Positions 63,244 to 64,000 of a DNA stretch of 64,000 bases are shown in pieces. Numbering within the stretch: position 1 is the first letter of the stretch; each line of letters begins with the position of its first letter. Made by a program: the position numbers and the translations under genes. The DNA is from Alphaproteobacteria bacterium (GTDB lineage Bacteria; Pseudomonadota; Alphaproteobacteria; TMED109): NCBI GenBank assembly GCA_022825235.1, contig JAJDYI010000086.1, positions 89,831 to 153,830 on the forward strand, read 5' to 3'. The notes beneath the pieces were generated by a model. The model saw nothing but the letters and a program-made list of their open reading frames with translations, was not told the DNA's origin and did not search any database.

Positions 63244-63262
63244 TCGAGCGGAGCCCATTCTC

Positions 63263-63733
63263 ATGTCACGACGGCATCGCGCGAACCCACGCGAGGTCCT
63301 GCCGGACCCGCGTTACGGCGACGTCATGGTCACGAAGTTCACCCACGCGCTGATGCGCGGCGGTGCCAAGTCGGTGGCCGAGCGGGTGCTGTACGGCGCC
63401 TTCGATCGTATCGCGGAGCGCACCAATCAAGACCCGCTGACCGTGTTCCGTCAAGCGGTTGAAAACATCAAGCCGGACGTCGAGACGCGGTCCCGCCGGG
63501 TCGGCGGTTCGACCTACCAGATTCCGGTCGAAGTCCGTCCCGCCCGGCGCCAGGCGCTCGCTATTCGATGGCTGATCGAGGCGGCGCGGGCGCGCTCCGA
63601 GCGCACCATGCGCGACCGCCTGGCCAGTGAGTTTGCCGACGCTGCATCCGCTCGCGGTGCGGCCTACAAGAAGCGCGAAAACACCCACAGCATGGCTCGC
63701 GCGAACCGCGCGTTCTCGCACTACCGCTGGTAG
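63263..63733 (+). CDS. rpsG: Ribosomal protein S7
   Basis: A 156-residue head-assembly protein of the 30S subunit, same length as the typical family. Begins [19 protein letters not shown], with [20 protein letters not shown] and the ending [14 protein letters not shown] 63263; the longer open frame upstream overlaps rpsL and is not part of S7. In E. coli S7 represses translation of the str operon; the same is likely here but no operator is evident. Confidence 0.98.
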   Translation: MSRRHRANPREVLPDPRYGDVMVTKFTHALMRGGAKSVAERVLYGAFDRIAERTNQDPLTVFRQAVENIKPDVETRSRRVGGSTYQIPVEVRPARRQALAIRWLIEAARARSERTMRDRLASEFADAASARGAAYKKRENTHSMARANRAFSHYRW

Positions 63734-63749
63734 CGGCCGGAGAAGAAAC

Positions 63750-64000
<251 letters not shown>

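Overview
The window is a stretch of a GC-rich (high sixties percent by eye) alphaproteobacterial chromosome. It is densely packed housekeeping DNA. The assignment rests on the order of the complete dcw cluster, the DUF3576 lipoprotein, the class A RNase P RNA, the alphaproteobacterial form of RpoB outside its odd region, and an EF-G-like paralogue. A Rhodospirillales-like, probably uncultivated lineage is my guess. I see no insertion sequence, prophage, CRISPR array or clear transfer island.

Layout. 1-6047: an MlaA-type outer-membrane lipid protein (3' end cut off by the window) overlaps the end of a fused 5-oxoprolinase/hydantoinase; a DjlA-like co-chaperone and an AmpD-type amidase run the other way. 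6112-6510: rnpB with its own promoter. 6614-25088: one uninterrupted division and cell-wall cluster, mraZ-rsmH-ftsL-ftsI-murE-murF-mraY-murD-ftsW-murG-murC-murB-ddl-ftsQ-ftsA-ftsZ, almost every junction a 1-4 base overlap. It carries peptidoglycan precursor synthesis from MurB to the lipid II flippase/polymerase stage and ends in an FtsZ with a very long tail; lpxC is not next to it. 25125-42522: single genes (HugZ-like flavoprotein, HAD dehalogenase, prfB with a programmed +1 frameshift, bcp, glnE, an AsmA/YhdP-like giant, tyrS, anmK, an alpha/beta hydrolase, cysE, a cysteine desulfurase and an EF-G-like GTPase). 42938-48627: a minus-strand lipid-acid operon (acyl-CoA dehydrogenase of ACAD11 type, small membrane protein, aminoglycoside-phosphotransferase-like kinase, acyl-CoA ligase, epoxide-hydrolase-like enzyme). 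48784-53304: a FOXRED1-like oxidoreductase, tRNA-His, DUF3576 lipoprotein, a fused double gamma-carbonic anhydrase with a tiny membrane partner, and a tartrate/malate dehydrogenase. 53475-64000: rpoB-rpoC, then a separately promoted str operon (rpsL, rpsG, start of fusA).

The most unusual signal is in RNA polymerase. RpoB is about 1555 residues long. Its gate-loop region (the IYRMMRPGEPPT segment of E. coli) is rewritten by two insertions of roughly 94 and 74 residues. Fork loop 2 and the RpoC bridge helix carry changes at normally near-invariant positions. rpoBC is also separated from rplKAJL. Secondary points of interest are the double gamma-carbonic anhydrase whose two halves have lost complementary active-site residues, the roughly 340-residue FtsZ linker with an internal hydrophobic island, and a split ACAD10/11-like kinase-dehydrogenase pair that suggests 4-hydroxyacyl-CoA breakdown.
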